A stretch of 38,773 bases of DNA from Pseudomonadota bacterium (GTDB lineage Bacteria > Pseudomonadota > Gammaproteobacteria > Steroidobacterales > Woeseiaceae). Under the pieces are notes generated by a model that worked only from the letters and a program-made list of their open reading frames with translations, did no database searches and was not told the DNA's origin. The first letter of the stretch is position 1; the number at the start of each line of letters is the position of its first letter. The DNA is taken from the NCBI GenBank assembly GCA_022573655.1, contig JACZTO010000019.1:1-38773 (forward strand). Direction: 5' to 3'. Of the stretch, positions 27,384 to 38,773 are shown in pieces. The position numbers were made by a program, and so were the translations under genes.

Positions 27384-30300
27384 CTATACCGTTGTCGTTT
27401 CTTCCCCGCCCTCGGCAGTCACGTCCGAATCTGTCGCCGCAATTGCTTCGACAGAAACCTCGGTATCGGTTGCAACCTCCAGGCCAATCATTGCCGCAGC
27501 CTCGGCTGCTTCTTTTTCGGCCAGTTGAGATGCCTCAAGTTCCTTGAGCTGATTCGCCAGATCCTGCTCGCGCGTACGCCGGCGTTCGGCATGGTGAGCG
27601 AATCCGGTACCCGCCGGAATCAGGCGACCGACGATAACGTTCTCCTTGAGACCGCGCAGTTCGTCTCGCAGCCCGCGTACAGACGCCTCGGTCAATACGC
27701 GAGTCGTTTCCTGGAACGACGCCGCCGAGATGAACGATTCGGTGGCCAGCGATGCCTTGGTAATACCCAGCAACATCGGGTCGCACGTCGGCGGTTCTTT
27801 GTGCTGGGCTGCGAGCTGCTCTTCAGCCTCGAAGAAGCGTGACTTGTCGATTTGTTCGCCGCGCAGATAGTTACTGTCTCCAGGAGTGGCGATAATGACC
27901 TTGCGCAGCATCTGGCGAATGATCACCTCAATATGCTTGTCATTGATTTTCACGCCCTGTAGTCGGTACACGTCCTGGATCTCTTTGACGAGGTACTCGG
28001 CGAGGTTCTCTACCCCCTGCAGACGCAGGATATCGTGCGGGTTCTTTTCACCATCGGCAATAATTTCGCCGCGGACAACCTGCTCTCCCTCGTACACGTT
28101 GAGATGCCGCCACTTCGGTATTAGCTCCTCATGACTTTCACCGGACTCATCGGTGATGACGAGGCGACGTTTGCCCTTGGTTTCTTTGCCGAAACTAATC
28201 GTGCCGGTGTGCTCAGCCATAATCGCCGGTTCTTTCGGCTTGCGAGCTTCGAACAAGTCCGCAATACGCGGCAGGCCACCTGTGATATCGCGAGTCTTCG
28301 AAGACTCCTGTGGAATGCGCGCAATAACGTCACCCACCGAAACCTTGGCACCGTCTGCCATGGAGATAATCGCGCCGACTGGCAAGGCATAAACGGCTGG
28401 GATCTCTGTGTTCGCGAAACAGATTTCCTTGCCATCGTCGTCCACCAGTTTCGCGACCGGTCGCAAGTCCTTGCCGATACCGGTACGGCTCTTCGGATCA
28501 AGAACAACAATACTCGTCAGACCGGTAAATTCGTCGACCTGCTCATCAACGGTAATACCGTCAATGAAATCTTCGAACTTGAGCTTACCCTCGACCTCGG
28601 TAACAACCGGGTGGGTATGTGGATCCCAGTTTGCAACAACCTGGCCCTGCTTGACTTCAACATTGTCAGCGATCGTGATCGTGGCACCGTATGGAACTTT
28701 GTAACGTTCACGCTCCTGGCCCTGGTCATTAATCACAACGATTTCACCAGAGCGCGACACCGCAACCAGGTAGCCTTTGTGATGCGCAACCGTCTTGATG
28801 TTGATGAGCTTGGCAGTACCATTCGACTTGATTTCGATGTTATTAACCGCAGCAGAGCGTGATGCCGCACCACCGATATGGAAGGTACGCATGGTCAGCT
28901 GTGTTCCGGGCTCACCAATCGACTGCGCGGCGATTACACCAACAGCCTCGCCGATCGTAATGCGTTTTCCGCGAGCGAGGTCGCGACCGTAACACTGTGA
29001 ACAGACACCGTAGCGAATCTCACAAGTAATCGGTGAACGCACCATCAGGTGGTCGATCTTCAGATCATCGAGATATTGTACCATTGCCTCGTCGAGCATC
29101 GTGCCGGCATCCAATGCAACTTTGTCGCTGCCCGGAACCAAAACCGGCTCGGCCAGTACGCGTCCGAGTACTCGATCACCCAGTCGTTCGACGATATCAC
29201 CACCTTCCACCAGCGGCGCCATTGCCACACCGTTGCGGGTTTCACAATCGATGTCCGTCACCACGAGGTCCTGAGCAACATCAACGAGACGCCTGGTCAG
29301 GTAGCCCGAGTTAGCTGTCTTCAAAGCCGTATCGGCGAGGCCTTTGCGGGCACCGTGAGTTGAGATGAAGTACTGCAGCACGTCGAGGCCTTCACGGAAG
29401 TTAGCCGTAATCGGCGTCTCGATAATCGAGCCGTCCGGCTTCGCCATGAGGCCACGCATGCCAGCAAGCTGGCGAATTTGCGCTGCCGAACCACGAGCAC
29501 CGGAGTCAGCCATCATATAAATCGAGTTAAACGATTCCTGCTCAACCAGTTTGCCGTTTGCATCCTTGACGACTTCCGTGCCCAGCTTGTCCATCATCGC
29601 TTTCGCGACCTGGTCATTGGTACGCGACCAGATATCGACAACCTTGTTGTAACGTTCGCCATCAGTTACGAGACCCGAACCGTACTGGTCCTGAATCTCC
29701 TTAACTTCAGCTTCAGCAACTGCCAGGATCTCTTGCTTGTTCTCCGGCACAATCATGTCGTTCACGCCGATCGAGATACCGGCCTTCGTCGCCTGCCTGA
29801 AGCCCATGTACATCAGCTGGTCTGCGAAGATGACAGTCTTCTTCAGGCCCAGCTGGCGATAGCAGACGTTTATGACGTTTGATATCGCTTTCTTCGTCAT
29901 CTTCTGATTGATATGAATAAATTCAATGCCCTTCGGCAGTATGTCTGAGAGCAGGGCGCGACCAACGGTTGTGTCAACGATCTTCGTGACTTCAACTGCC
30001 TCGCCGTCTTCGTTGGCCTCATGAATGGTCACACGAACTCTGACCTTCGCGTGCAACTCGGCAGCACCCGTTTCGTATGCGCGTCGAGCTTCGTCGAGAT
30101 TCGAAAGAATCATGCCTTCGCCCTTCGCATTTATCTTTGTGCGCGTCATGTAATAGAGACCCAGAACAACGTCCTGCGACGGCACGATGATCGGATCACC
30201 ATTGGCGGGCGAAAGAATATTGTTCGTCGACATCATCAAGGCCCGCGCTTCGAGCTGCGCCTCAATCGATAACGGCACGTGCACTGCCATCTGGTCGCCG

Positions 30301-31685
30301 TCGAAGTCAGCATTGAACGCGGTACAGACCAGCGGATGCAACTGAATGGCCTTGCCTTCAATAAGCACTGGCTCAAACGCCTGAATTCCAAGACGATGCA
30401 GTGTGGGCGCACGATTCAACATGACCGGGTGCTCGCGAATGACTTCTTCAAGAATATCCCAGACCTCTGCACCCTCACGCTCAACGAGTCGCTTGGCTGC
30501 CTTGATGGTCGTTGCATCACCGTGCAACTGCAGCTTCGAGAAGATAAAAGGCTTAAAGAGTTCCAGGGCCATTTTTTTCGGCAGGCCGCACTGGTGCAGC
30601 TTCAGCGTTGGGCCAACCACAATAACCGAGCGGCCAGAGTAATCGACGCGTTTGCCGAGCAGGTTCTGACGGAATCGACCCTGCTTCCCCTTGATCATGT
30701 CCGCGAGCGATTTCAGTGGGCGCTTGTTCGTGCCCGTGATTGCGCGACCACGACGACCGTTGTCCAGCAGTGCATCAACCGACTCCTGCAGCATGCGCTT
30801 TTCGTTGCGGACAATAATGTCCGGCGCATTGAGTTCCAGCAGTCGTCGCAGACGATTGTTACGATTGATAACGCGACGGTACAGATCATTAAGGTCTGAT
30901 GTTGCGAAACGACCACCGTCCAGCGGCACCAGCGGTCGCAGATCCGGCGGCAATACTGGCAGAACGGTTAGCACCATCCATTCAGGCTTGTTGCCAGACT
31001 CCACAAACGACTCAATCAATTTCAGGCGTTTGGAAAGACGCTTGATCTTGGTCTCGGAACGCGTTGCTCCCATGTCATCGCGAACCTTCAGTATTTCGCG
31101 CTGCAAGTCGATCGTCATGAGCAATTCGCGCACGGCTTCAGCACCCATTCGGGCGTCGAATTCGTCGCCATACTGTTCAAGCGCATCGAGATACATTTCG
31201 TCGGTCATCAGTTGACCACGCTCAAGCTCGGTCATGCCCGGCTCGACGACCACAAAGGCCTCGAAATACAGGACACGTTCGATTTCGCGCAGCGTCATGT
31301 CCAGCATGAGACCAATACGTGAAGGCAGCGATTTCAGGAACCAGATGTGTGCAACCGGGCTCGCGAGATCGATGTGCGCCATGCGCTCGCGCCTGACCTT
31401 AGTCTGTGTGACCTCAACGCCACATTTTTCGCAGACAACACCGCGGTGCTTGAGGCGTTTGTATTTTCCGCACAGGCACTCGAAGTCCTTGATCGGACCA
31501 AAGATTTTGGCGCAGAACAATCCATCTCGCTCTGGCTTGAAGGTGCGGTAGTTAATCGTCTCCGGCTTCTTCACCTCACCGAATGACCAGGACCGAATCT
31601 TGTCTGGAGAAGCGAGACCGATGCGAATCGCATCGAAGTCACCAACCGGGTTCTGGTATCTAAATAGCTTAAGCAGATCTTTCAT
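27384..31685 (-). CDS. rpoC: DNA-directed RNA polymerase subunit beta'
   Basis: Catalytic subunit, 1433 residues (E. coli 1407). N-terminal zinc ribbon C70, C72, C85, C88. Active-site NADFDGD at residues 458-464 holds the Mg ions. The second zinc site includes [14 protein letters not shown], followed by the trigger-loop region [20 protein letters not shown]. The C-terminus is extended by an Ala/Glu-rich tail ending in EGGEETTTV. The start ATG shares a base with the rpoB stop (TAATG). Confidence 0.99.
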   Translation of the reverse strand: MKDLLKLFRYQNPVGDFDAIRIGLASPDKIRSWSFGEVKKPETINYRTFKPERDGLFCAKIFGPIKDFECLCGKYKRLKHRGVVCEKCGVEVTQTKVRRERMAHIDLASPVAHIWFLKSLPSRIGLMLDMTLREIERVLYFEAFVVVEPGMTELERGQLMTDEMYLDALEQYGDEFDARMGAEAVRELLMTIDLQREILKVRDDMGATRSETKIKRLSKRLKLIESFVESGNKPEWMVLTVLPVLPPDLRPLVPLDGGRFATSDLNDLYRRVINRNNRLRRLLELNAPDIIVRNEKRMLQESVDALLDNGRRGRAITGTNKRPLKSLADMIKGKQGRFRQNLLGKRVDYSGRSVIVVGPTLKLHQCGLPKKMALELFKPFIFSKLQLHGDATTIKAAKRLVEREGAEVWDILEEVIREHPVMLNRAPTLHRLGIQAFEPVLIEGKAIQLHPLVCTAFNADFDGDQMAVHVPLSIEAQLEARALMMSTNNILSPANGDPIIVPSQDVVLGLYYMTRTKINAKGEGMILSNLDEARRAYETGAAELHAKVRVRVTIHEANEDGEAVEVTKIVDTTVGRALLSDILPKGIEFIHINQKMTKKAISNVINVCYRQLGLKKTVIFADQLMYMGFRQATKAGISIGVNDMIVPENKQEILAVAEAEVKEIQDQYGSGLVTDGERYNKVVDIWSRTNDQVAKAMMDKLGTEVVKDANGKLVEQESFNSIYMMADSGARGSAAQIRQLAGMRGLMAKPDGSIIETPITANFREGLDVLQYFISTHGARKGLADTALKTANSGYLTRRLVDVAQDLVVTDIDCETRNGVAMAPLVEGGDIVERLGDRVLGRVLAEPVLVPGSDKVALDAGTMLDEAMVQYLDDLKIDHLMVRSPITCEIRYGVCSQCYGRDLARGKRITIGEAVGVIAAQSIGEPGTQLTMRTFHIGGAASRSAAVNNIEIKSNGTAKLINIKTVAHHKGYLVAVSRSGEIVVINDQGQERERYKVPYGATITIADNVEVKQGQVVANWDPHTHPVVTEVEGKLKFEDFIDGITVDEQVDEFTGLTSIVVLDPKSRTGIGKDLRPVAKLVDDDGKEICFANTEIPAVYALPVGAIISMADGAKVSVGDVIARIPQESSKTRDITGGLPRIADLFEARKPKEPAIMAEHTGTISFGKETKGKRRLVITDESGESHEELIPKWRHLNVYEGEQVVRGEIIADGEKNPHDILRLQGVENLAEYLVKEIQDVYRLQGVKINDKHIEVIIRQMLRKVIIATPGDSNYLRGEQIDKSRFFEAEEQLAAQHKEPPTCDPMLLGITKASLATESFISAASFQETTRVLTEASVRGLRDELRGLKENVIVGRLIPAGTGFAHHAERRRTREQDLANQLKELEASQLAEKEAAEAAAMIGLEVATDTEVSVEAIAATDSDVTAEGGEETTTV

Positions 31686-34600
31686 TAGTCTGTCTCCAGC
31701 TCAATGTCTATGCCCAAAGATCGAATCTCCTTGACCAGTACATTGAACGATTCCGGCATTCCGGCATCCATGTAGTGCTCGCCATCGACGATGTTCTTGT
31801 ACATCTTGGTGCGACCCTGAACGTCGTCCGACTTGACCGTCAGCATTTCCTGCAAGGTGTAGGCTGCACCGTAGGCTTCGAGTGCCCAGACCTCCATCTC
31901 ACCGAAGCGCTGGCCGCCGAACTGCGCCTTACCACCCAGCGGTTGCTGTGTGACAAGGCTGTACGGACCTGTCGAGCGGGCGTGCATCTTGTCGTCAACC
32001 AGGTGATTGAGCTTCAACATGTACATGTAGCCGACTGTAATTTCACGATCGAACTTTTCACCCGTACGACCATCGAACAACGTCGACTGACCGGACACGT
32101 TGAGATCGGCAAGCGCAAGAAGCCCCTTGATCTCGGCCTCGCTCGCGCCGTCGAATACCGGCGTCGCGGTTGGCAGGCCCCCGGTCAGGTTGCCGGCGAG
32201 TTCGAAAACTTCTGCGTCGGTCAGCGACTTGATGTCTTCCGTCTTGCCGCCGGTTTTGTTGTAGACCTGGTCGAGGAACTGGCGCAACTTAGTGATTGAT
32301 GCCTGCGCTTTGAGCATCTTCTCGATTTTCTTGCCAATGCCCTTGGCAGCCCAGCCGAGGTGCGTTTCAAGTACCTGACCTACGTTCATGCGTGACGGTA
32401 CGCCGAGTGGATTGAGAACGATATCGATGGGATTACCGTCTTCAAGGTACGGCATATCCTCGACCGGAACGATGGTCGAAATGACACCCTTGTTCCCGTG
32501 ACGGCCAGCCATTTTGTCACCTGGCTGAATGCGACGTTTGACGGCCAGATATACCTTGACCATTTTGAGTACGCCTGGTGCCAGGTCATCACCCGCCGTA
32601 ATTTTGGCTTTCTTCACCTCGAAGCGATGATCAAACTCATCACGTTGAGTTTTCAGGCGTTCGAAAGCCTTCTGCAATTGTTCATTCGCGTCATCATTCT
32701 TGAGGCGAATCTCGAACCACTGTTCGCGCGACAGTTCATCGATGTAGCCCTTGGTGATCTTGCTACCGGACTTGAGCTTATTCGGTCCACCCTGGGCCAT
32801 CTTGTTTGTGAGCATGCGTTCAACACGCTCGTAGATGTCTTCTTCGAGAATACGCAGTGTGTCATCGAAGTCTTTGCGAACGCTTTCGAGTTCCATCTTC
32901 TCAATCGACAGCGCACGAATGTCTTTCTCAACGCCATCTCGCGTGAATACGCGAACATCTATGACGGTGCCATCCATACCCGGGGATACGCGTAGACTGG
33001 TGTCCTTAACATCGGACGCTTTCTCACCGAAAATGGCGCGCAGAAGTTTCTCTTCCGGTGTCAGCTGCGTCTCGCCCTTCGGCGTAACCTTGCCCACCAG
33101 GATGTCGCCTGCTTTGACTTCGGCACCAATGAACGCAATTCCCGATTCGTCGAGTTTCGCCAGTGCAGAATCACCTACGTTCGGAATATCCGACGTAATG
33201 TCCTCGGGCCCAAGCTTGGTATCGCGAGCAACACATTGCAACTCCTCAATATGAATCGTAGTAAAGCGATCTTCTTTGACAACACGCTCCGATATCAGGA
33301 TTGAGTCCTCAAAGTTGTAGCCATTCCATGGCATGAACGCGACCAACAGATTTTGGCCAAGCGCCAGTTCGCCCATATCCGTGGACGGGCCATCGGCAAG
33401 TACATCACCTGCTGCAATCTTATCGCCACTCTTGACGAGCGGACGCTGGTTAATACAAGTGTTCTGGTTAGAGCGCGTGTATTTCGTCAGGTTGTAAATA
33501 TCGACACCCGGTTCTGCAACTGTGGTCTCATCGTCATTGACGCGCACGACGATGCGCGAAGCGTCGACCGAATCGACCTGGCCGCCACGACGTGCAATCA
33601 CAGTCACACCAGAGTCAATTGCGACCGTGCGTTCGATTCCGGTGCCAACCAGCGGCGCCTCAGCGCGCAGTGTCGGCACTGCCTGACGCTGCATGTTTGA
33701 TCCCATAAGGGCGCGGTTAGCATCATCGTGCTCGAGGAAAGGAATCAGTGCTGCAGCAACCGATACGATCTGGCGTGGACTCACATCCATGTAATCAACA
33801 TCCGCCGGCGGCGCAAGCGTGAACTCGTTCTTGTGACGAACCGCGACGAGTGCCTCGATCAGCTTGCCATTCTTGTCGAGCTCGGCGTTCGCCTGAGCCA
33901 CGATAAACTGACTCTCCTCTATCGCCGACAGGTAATCAATATCCGGCGTAACCCTACTGTTCTTGATGCGACGGTAAGGAGTCTCGAGGAAGCCATACTC
34001 GTTAGTACGAGCATAAACCGCCAGCGAGTTGATCAGGCCGATATTCGGCCCTTCCGGTGTCTCGATCGGACAAACGCGCCCATAGTGCGTCGGATGCACG
34101 TCGCGCACCTCAAAACCCGCACGCTCACGCGTCAGACCACCCGGCCCAAGCGCCGACACGCGACGTTTGTGCGTAACTTCTGACAGCGGATTGTTCTGAT
34201 CCATGAACTGTGACAACTGGCTGGAACCGAAGAATTCCTTTACGGCAGCAGCAACAGGCTTGGCATTGATCATGTCCTGCGGCATCAAGCCATCAGCTTC
34301 AGCCTGCGTCAGGCGCTCTTTTACAGCACGCTCTACGCGCACCAGGCCAACGCGAAACGCGTTTTCTGCCATTTCGCCAACGCTGCGCACACGACGGTTA
34401 CCAAGGTGGTCAATGTCATCGACGGTACCAAAACCATTGCGAATGTTGATCAGCGTCGACAACACGTCAAGGATGTCGTCCTTGTCCAATACGCCGACGC
34501 CTTCTGAGTTGTCACGACCAACGCGGCGGTTGAACTTCATGCGGCCAACGCCCGACAGGTCGTAGCGATCCGGGTTGAAGAACAGGTTCTGGAACAAGTT

Positions 34601-35764
34601 CTCAGCCGCATCCTTCGTCGGCGGCTCACCGGGACGCATCATGCGATAAATCTCAACCAGCGCCTCAAGGCGCGTGGTTGACGGATCAATTCTCAACGTA
34701 TTCGAAATGAACGGCCCACGATCGAGATCATTCACGTACAACGTACTGATGTGCTCGATACCTGCGGCGATTAATTCGTCGACGAGCTCGGCCGTCAGTT
34801 CTGCATTCGCAGGCGCCAGCAATTCACCCGTTTCTGTGTCGACGATATCGGTAGCGAGGATCTTGCCCTCGAGGTACTCCCGCGGCACTACAAGCTTGTT
34901 AACCGTCGACTTGTTCATGTCACGAACATGCTTCGCCGTAATTCGTTTGCCTTCCTCGACGATGAGCTTGCGGCCCAACTTGATATCAAACGCTGCCGTT
35001 TCACCGCGCAGGCGCTCGGGAACCAGGCCCATCTTGATTTCTTTCTCAGAAAGATAGAAATCATTGTTCTCGAAAAACAGCTCGAGCATTTCCACACTGG
35101 TCATTCCCAGCGCGCGCAAGATAATTGTGACGGGCAATTTGCGACGACGGTCGATTCGTGCAAACACCGCATCCTTCGGATCAAATTCGAAGTCGAGCCA
35201 CGAACCACGATATGGAATGACTCGCGCCGAGAAGAGCAGCTTGCCGGAACTGTGCGTCTTGCCTTTGTCATGGTCGAAGAACACGCCCGGCGAGCGGTGC
35301 AACTGGGATACGATGACACGTTCGGTACCATTAATTACAAAAGTACCGTGATCGGTCATCAACGGCATTTCACCGAGGTAAACTTCTTGTTCGCGAATAT
35401 CCTTGACGGGTTTCGGAGTGCCGCTGGCTTCCTTGTCGTATATGACCAGGCGAACCAGTACCCGAATGGGCGCTGCAAAGGTCAGGCCACGCATCTGACA
35501 TTCTTTGACATCAAAAACAGGCTCGCCAAGACGATAGCTTACGTACTCAAGGGCTGCGTTACCCGAGTAGCTGACAATCGGGAAAACCGACAAAAATGCC
35601 GCATGAAGACCTTTGTTTTCACGGTCTTCAATCGACTTCGATGTTTGCAAAAACTTATTGTACGAGTTGACCTGTATCGCCAACAGGTACGGTACGTCCA
35701 GAATTGTCGGACGTTTGCCAAAACTCTTGCGAATTCGCTTTTTCTCAGTGAATGAATACGCCAT
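31685..35764 (-). CDS. rpoB: DNA-directed RNA polymerase subunit beta
   Basis: 1359 residues (E. coli 1342). The rifampicin pocket [16 protein letters not shown] is wild type; its Asp is residue 522, equal to E. coli D516. Other landmarks are [32 protein letters not shown] and the C-terminal [25 protein letters not shown] lies upstream of the ATG. Separated from rplL by an array of hairpins. Confidence 0.99.
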   Translation of the reverse strand: MAYSFTEKKRIRKSFGKRPTILDVPYLLAIQVNSYNKFLQTSKSIEDRENKGLHAAFLSVFPIVSYSGNAALEYVSYRLGEPVFDVKECQMRGLTFAAPIRVLVRLVIYDKEASGTPKPVKDIREQEVYLGEMPLMTDHGTFVINGTERVIVSQLHRSPGVFFDHDKGKTHSSGKLLFSARVIPYRGSWLDFEFDPKDAVFARIDRRRKLPVTIILRALGMTSVEMLELFFENNDFYLSEKEIKMGLVPERLRGETAAFDIKLGRKLIVEEGKRITAKHVRDMNKSTVNKLVVPREYLEGKILATDIVDTETGELLAPANAELTAELVDELIAAGIEHISTLYVNDLDRGPFISNTLRIDPSTTRLEALVEIYRMMRPGEPPTKDAAENLFQNLFFNPDRYDLSGVGRMKFNRRVGRDNSEGVGVLDKDDILDVLSTLINIRNGFGTVDDIDHLGNRRVRSVGEMAENAFRVGLVRVERAVKERLTQAEADGLMPQDMINAKPVAAAVKEFFGSSQLSQFMDQNNPLSEVTHKRRVSALGPGGLTRERAGFEVRDVHPTHYGRVCPIETPEGPNIGLINSLAVYARTNEYGFLETPYRRIKNSRVTPDIDYLSAIEESQFIVAQANAELDKNGKLIEALVAVRHKNEFTLAPPADVDYMDVSPRQIVSVAAALIPFLEHDDANRALMGSNMQRQAVPTLRAEAPLVGTGIERTVAIDSGVTVIARRGGQVDSVDASRIVVRVNDDETTVAEPGVDIYNLTKYTRSNQNTCINQRPLVKSGDKIAAGDVLADGPSTDMGELALGQNLLVAFMPWNGYNFEDSILISERVVKEDRFTTIHIEELQCVARDTKLGPEDITSDIPNVGDSALAKLDESGIAFIGAEVKAGDILVGKVTPKGETQLTPEEKLLRAIFGEKASDVKDTSLRVSPGMDGTVIDVRVFTRDGVEKDIRALSIEKMELESVRKDFDDTLRILEEDIYERVERMLTNKMAQGGPNKLKSGSKITKGYIDELSREQWFEIRLKNDDANEQLQKAFERLKTQRDEFDHRFEVKKAKITAGDDLAPGVLKMVKVYLAVKRRIQPGDKMAGRHGNKGVISTIVPVEDMPYLEDGNPIDIVLNPLGVPSRMNVGQVLETHLGWAAKGIGKKIEKMLKAQASITKLRQFLDQVYNKTGGKTEDIKSLTDAEVFELAGNLTGGLPTATPVFDGASEAEIKGLLALADLNVSGQSTLFDGRTGEKFDREITVGYMYMLKLNHLVDDKMHARSTGPYSLVTQQPLGGKAQFGGQRFGEMEVWALEAYGAAYTLQEMLTVKSDDVQGRTKMYKNIVDGEHYMDAGMPESFNVLVKEIRSLGIDIELETD

Positions 35765-35807
35765 TCGAGAAATCCTCTTTAGCCTCTATATATACGGACG
35801 CGCGCAC

Positions 35808-35896
35808 GCAGTCAGTCGCATTACGACTGACTGCCTGCCCGACTTCTGACCTGACAGGTCTTGCATCTTCAAAGATGCCACAGCTTAGTCAAGCTG
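35808..35896 (-). promoter_or_regulatory. Array of four hairpins between rplL and rpoB
   Basis: Going downstream from rplL: CAGCTT/AAGCTG (35881-35896, loop of 4), GCATCT/AGATGC (35863-35878, loop of 4), GACCT/AGGTC (35848-35860, loop of 3) and GCAGTCAGTCG/CGACTGACTGC (35808-35834, perfect 11-bp stem, loop of 5). None has a T run. In E. coli this gap holds a partial terminator and an RNase III site, which lower rpoBC relative to rplJL. Confidence 0.85.
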
Positions 35897-35897
35897 C

Positions 35898-36278
35898 TTA
35901 TTTCAGCTCTACCGTTGCGCCGGCTTCTTCGAGTTGCTTCTTAACTTCCTCTGCTTCGGCCTTCGCAACGCCTTCCTTAATCGTTGAAGGTGCGCCTTCG
36001 ACAGTGTCCTTGGCTTCTTTGAGGCCAAGACCGGTAATCGTGCGAACGGCTTTGATGACAGAAACTTTGTTGCCGCCGAAGCTGGTCATAACGACGTCGA
36101 ATTCGTCTTGCTCTACGGCAGCTTCGGCTGCGTCGCCGGCCGCTGGGCCAGCAGCAACAGCAACCGGTGCGGCAGCGGAAACTCCCCACTCGTCCTCAAG
36201 CATCTTGACGAGTTCAACAACTTCCATAATTGGCTTGGCGCTCAGTTCTTTGAGCAGATCTTGGTTTGACAATGCCAT
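35898..36278 (-). CDS. rplL: 50S ribosomal protein L7/L12
   Basis: Stalk protein, 126 residues. N-terminal dimerisation domain [20 protein letters not shown], an Ala-rich hinge (about residues 34-54), then the factor-binding C-domain with [20 protein letters not shown]. Made in multiple copies per ribosome, hence the attenuation before rpoB. Confidence 0.99.
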   Translation of the reverse strand: MALSNQDLLKELSAKPIMEVVELVKMLEDEWGVSAAAPVAVAAGPAAGDAAEAAVEQDEFDVVMTSFGGNKVSVIKAVRTITGLGLKEAKDTVEGAPSTIKEGVAKAEAEEVKKQLEEAGATVELK

Positions 36279-36331
36279 TTTCGTGTCCTTTAAAAAAATT
36301 ACTTTCCCGAGTCAGGGAATATTGATTGAGC

Positions 36332-36856
36332 TTATGCAGCTTCCTGGTTGCCACGCGCGGACAAGGTCCTTGCGAGCATCGCGGAAGGTTCTGCAAGCGT
36401 GCGTACCAACTGGTTCATCGGTGCTACAAACAGGCCGAGCAGCATTGCGCGTGCCTGATCAAGGGTTGGCAATTCAGCCAACTTCTTGAGATCAGACCCT
36501 GGCAACAATTTCCCGCCGATTGATAGCGAAACCGCCTGCAGAGCGTCGTGCTCCTTGGCGAAATCATTGATAACCCTGGCAGCGGCACCTGGATCTTCTT
36601 TTGCGAACGCGAGCAGAATCGGCCCCTTGAGCGTGTCCTTCATACACTCAAATTCGGTTCCTTCGACAGCCCGACGTGCCAACGTGTTTTTGACCACACG
36701 CAGGTATACGCCGGCTTTGCGTGCTTCTCGACGCAAATCCGTCATCTCCTCAACAGACAAACCCCGGTACTCGGCTGCAACAGCCGTAACAGAGTCGCCT
36801 GCAACCGCGTTCACCTCTTTGACAAGACGTTTCTTGTCTTCGAGTCTCAGTGCCAT
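36332..36856 (-). CDS. rplJ: 50S ribosomal protein L10
   Basis: Stalk base protein, 174 residues (E. coli 165). Start ATG at 36856 (MALRLEDKKRLVKEVNAVAG) with AGGAG seven bases upstream; an in-frame start at 36898 adds residues unlike L10. YRGLSVEEMTDLRREARKAG and VVKNTLARRAVEGTEFE are typical. C-terminal helix binds L7/L12. Confidence 0.98.
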   Translation of the reverse strand: MALRLEDKKRLVKEVNAVAGDSVTAVAAEYRGLSVEEMTDLRREARKAGVYLRVVKNTLARRAVEGTEFECMKDTLKGPILLAFAKEDPGAAARVINDFAKEHDALQAVSLSIGGKLLPGSDLKKLAELPTLDQARAMLLGLFVAPMNQLVRTLAEPSAMLARTLSARGNQEAA

Positions 36857-36889
36857 GAGTTTCTCCTGGCTTACGGTTACACAAATGGG

Positions 36890-37112
36890 TGAAAACAATC
36901 CTCACCCCCATTCGGGGATACCTGTCCCCTTGGTCGGATGGGCAACCAAAGCCGCTTTTAACTGACTCGGGTAACACCATCTACGTAGGCGTTTATTAAG
37001 ATCAGCTTGTCTGCTGATCACCTACGGTCTTCGACGATCACCGCTTCCCTGCGGCTAGTGCTGCAGCGCCACAAAGCGCCTTAGCATGTTCTTGACTGGT
37101 TCAACACTTGCC
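36890..37112 (-). promoter_or_regulatory. Structured rplJ leader (candidate L10 autoregulatory leader)
   Basis: A 256-base gap between rplA and rplJ. It holds a two-tier stem: outer CGTAGG/CCTACG (37021-37026 with 36984-36989) and inner GATCAGC/GCTGATC (37000-37019). Closer to rplJ is GGGGA/TCCCC around 36915-36930. In enterics L10-L7/L12 binds such a leader, which contains a kink-turn; I cannot confirm the motif by eye. Confidence 0.5.
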
Positions 37113-37808
37113 TCAGGCGTCGACTGAAGCTTGATCCACTGAAATGCCGGGACCCATCGTTGATGAGACGGTCAATTTCTTAAAATACGAACCCTTCGCA
37201 GATGCCGGCTTCGCTTTCTTCAGGTCGGCAAGCAACGCTTCAAGGTTTTCCTGCAGCGCGCCAACTTCGAAGTCAGCCCGGCCGATCGCGCAATGGATAA
37301 TTCCGGCCTTGTCGGTGCGATAACGAACCTGGCCAGATTTTGCATTTTTTACAGCGGTTTCGACGTCCGCCGTGACCGTGCCAACCTTGGGATTGGGCAT
37401 CAGTCCGCGTGGTCCCAGGATCTGGCCCAGCTGACCGACAACGCGCATGGCGTCCGGCGTCGCAATAACAACGTCGAAGTCCATGGTGCCGCCCTTGATG
37501 GTCTCAGCGAGATCTTCGAAACCCACAATGTCAGCGCCCGCCGCGGTCGCCTTATCGGCATTCTCACCTTGGGCGAAAACGGCGACGCGGACTGTCTTTC
37601 CCGTGCCATTCGGCAACACTGTTGCACCACGAACAACCTGGTCGGACTTGCGCGAATCCACGCCGAGGTTGACGGAAACATCGATGCTCTCGGCGAACTT
37701 CGCGGTGGCCAGTTCTTTCACGAGGCTAAGCGCAGCACCGATTTCATACGCTTTCCGCGAATCAATCTTGTCGCGCGCAGCCTGCTTTTTCTTGCTGAAC
37801 TTCGCCAT
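37113..37808 (-). CDS. rplA: 50S ribosomal protein L1
   Basis: L1-stalk protein, 231 residues. [51 protein letters not shown]. In E. coli L1 represses its own operon at the rplK leader. Start overlaps the rplK stop by one base (TAATG). Confidence 0.99.
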   Translation of the reverse strand: MAKFSKKKQAARDKIDSRKAYEIGAALSLVKELATAKFAESIDVSVNLGVDSRKSDQVVRGATVLPNGTGKTVRVAVFAQGENADKATAAGADIVGFEDLAETIKGGTMDFDVVIATPDAMRVVGQLGQILGPRGLMPNPKVGTVTADVETAVKNAKSGQVRYRTDKAGIIHCAIGRADFEVGALQENLEALLADLKKAKPASAKGSYFKKLTVSSTMGPGISVDQASVDA

Positions 37809-38242
37809 TATTTCACTCCCTCAACGTCAATACCCATACTCCTGGCCGTGCCTGCGACGGTGCGCACAGCGGCGTCCATATCGGCAGCAGTCAGATCAGG
37901 CATTTTGGTCGTAGCAATTTCTTCGAGTTGTGCACGATTGACCTTGCCAACCTTGTCCGTGTTCGGCGTACCGGAACCCTTTGGCACACCGGCAGCTTTA
38001 CGCAGCAGCACGGCGGCGGGGGGAGTCTTGGTAATGAATGTGAAACTACGATCGCTATAGACGGTAATGACCACAGGAATGGGCAGTCCCGGCTCAGTAC
38101 CCTGGGTCTGCGCGTTGAACGCTTTGCAGAACTCCATGATATTGACGCCATGCTGACCGAGAGCCGGACCGACAGGTGGAGACGGATTCGCCTGACCTGC
38201 AGGTACCTGCAGCTTGATATAGCTGGCAACTTTCTTAGCCAT
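37808..38242 (-). CDS. rplK: 50S ribosomal protein L11
   Basis: GTPase-centre protein, 144 residues. [29 protein letters not shown] with the proline-rich hinge; C-domain [20 protein letters not shown]. Needed for RelA activation in E. coli. Begins 90 bases after the nusG stop. Confidence 0.99.
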   Translation of the reverse strand: MAKKVASYIKLQVPAGQANPSPPVGPALGQHGVNIMEFCKAFNAQTQGTEPGLPIPVVITVYSDRSFTFITKTPPAAVLLRKAAGVPKGSGTPNTDKVGKVNRAQLEEIATTKMPDLTAADMDAAVRTVAGTARSMGIDVEGVK

Positions 38243-38295
38243 TTGTAAAACCTCTCGAGTTCAAACGCTCTTGCGAGCTCCTCGTATCTTGTTTG

Positions 38296-38336
38296 TTCGC
38301 GCGTAAGACGCGTATATGCCCTTTGGGTACTCCTAC
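38296..38336 (-). repeat. Composite GTAG-type REP; its TAG is the nusG stop codon
   Basis: Minus strand: GTAGGAG, TACCC-AAA-GGGCATATA, then stem CGCGT, loop CTT, stem ACGCG and tail CGAA. Bases 38333-38335 are the nusG TAG. Nearly the same as the element at 16843-16884 in its first module. Confidence 0.92.
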
Positions 38337-38773
38337 CCTTTTTCTACCTGGCCGAAGTCCAGTTCCACTGGTGTAGACCGGCCCAATATCTGAACCGCGA
38401 CTTGCAAGCGGTTCTTTTCGTAATTCACTTGTTCAACCACTCCGGAGAAGTCGTTGAATGGTCCGTCGGTGACACGCACCACCTCGCCCGGCTCAAACAA
38501 TACTTTCGGGCGCGGCTTGTCGACACCTTCCTGAACACGCTGCAGAATATTGTCTGCCTCTTTCTCAGTGATCGGTGCCGGTCGATCGCTCGAGCCACCA
38601 ATAAAGCCGAGCACCTTCGGTACTTCCTTGACGAGGTGCCAGGTCTCGTCATCCATTTCCATTTGCACCAGAACGTAGCCCGGGAAGAACTTGCGCTCGC
38701 TACGACGTTTCTGTCCTTCTCTCATCTCGACCACTTCTTCGGTCGGGATCAAAATGTCACCAAACTTGTCCTG
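38333..38773 (-). CDS. nusG: Transcription termination/antitermination factor NusG, 5' truncated by window
   Basis: The frame is open to the window edge ([20 protein letters not shown]), so the first part of the NGN domain is missing. Visible are the end of NGN ([33 protein letters not shown]) and the C-terminal KOW domain ([20 protein letters not shown]). NusG binds beta' and links to Rho or S10. The stop is provided by a REP. Confidence 0.98.
   Translation of the reverse strand, partial: QDKFGDILIPTEEVVEMREGQKRRSERKFFPGYVLVQMEMDDETWHLVKEVPKVLGFIGGSSDRPAPITEKEADNILQRVQEGVDKPRPKVLFEPGEVVRVTDGPFNDFSGVVEQVNYEKNRLQVAVQILGRSTPVELDFGQVEKG

Noticed and set aside
31334-35764. Open frames antisense to rpoB and rpoC
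   Set aside because: All lie opposite strongly conserved subunits and lack ribosome binding sites or family motifs.
36857-36898. rplJ start at 36898
   Set aside because: The added residues are unlike L10, and AGGAG stands at the right distance from the ATG at 36856.

Overview
The window comes from a gammaproteobacterium. The evidence is the gene order nusG-rplKAJL-rpoBC-rpsLG-fusA-tuf-rpsJ followed by the S10, spc and alpha ribosomal operons, subunit lengths close to those of E. coli (NADFDGD at residues 458-464 of RpoC, exactly the E. coli numbering), and abundant GTAG-type REP hairpins. The genus cannot be named from sequence alone. The nusG-rpoBC block lies directly upstream of the str operon, as in Pseudomonas- and Xanthomonas-like lineages and unlike E. 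coli.

Layout. (1) 1-6831, plus strand, GC-rich by eye: a tightly packed nucleotide-sugar operon. It holds the 3' part of a UDP-N-acetylhexosamine 6-dehydrogenase, a UDP-glucuronate-epimerase-like gene, pgi, and a full dTDP-L-rhamnose set in the order rmlA, rmlC, rmlD, rmlB. Most genes overlap at ATGA or TGATG. It supplies precursors for a surface polysaccharide. (2) 6844-8087: an IS110-group insertion sequence, transposase on the minus strand, inserted in a REP hairpin; its 5' non-coding region looks like a bridge RNA. (3) 8088-8621: REP half, an orphan coding fragment and a non-coding stretch. (4) 8622-38773, minus strand: the uninterrupted ribosomal protein/RNA polymerase/elongation factor supercluster. 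It is read from nusG (cut by the window end) through rplK, rplA, rplJ, rplL, rpoB, rpoC, rpsL, rpsG, fusA, tuf, rpsJ, then rplC to rpmJ, rpsM, rpsK, rpsD, rpoA and rplQ, ending at a strong intrinsic terminator.

The most interesting material is non-coding. The IS110 element has a readable guide architecture: one predicted internal loop carries a match to the REP target, and a second loop carries an 8-nt match to the element's own end. REP hairpins lie at the 3' ends of at least nine genes, all with GTAG nearest the stop codon and in the sense of transcription. In nusG, rplB, rplN and rpsC the TAG stop codon is itself the TAG of the GTAG motif. The S10 promoter and a structured leader lie between rpsJ and rplC instead of before rpsJ, and that gap also holds two large palindromes. 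The rplL-rpoB gap contains four consecutive perfect hairpins.

All calls come from reading the sequence and remembered family knowledge. No database search or folding program was run.
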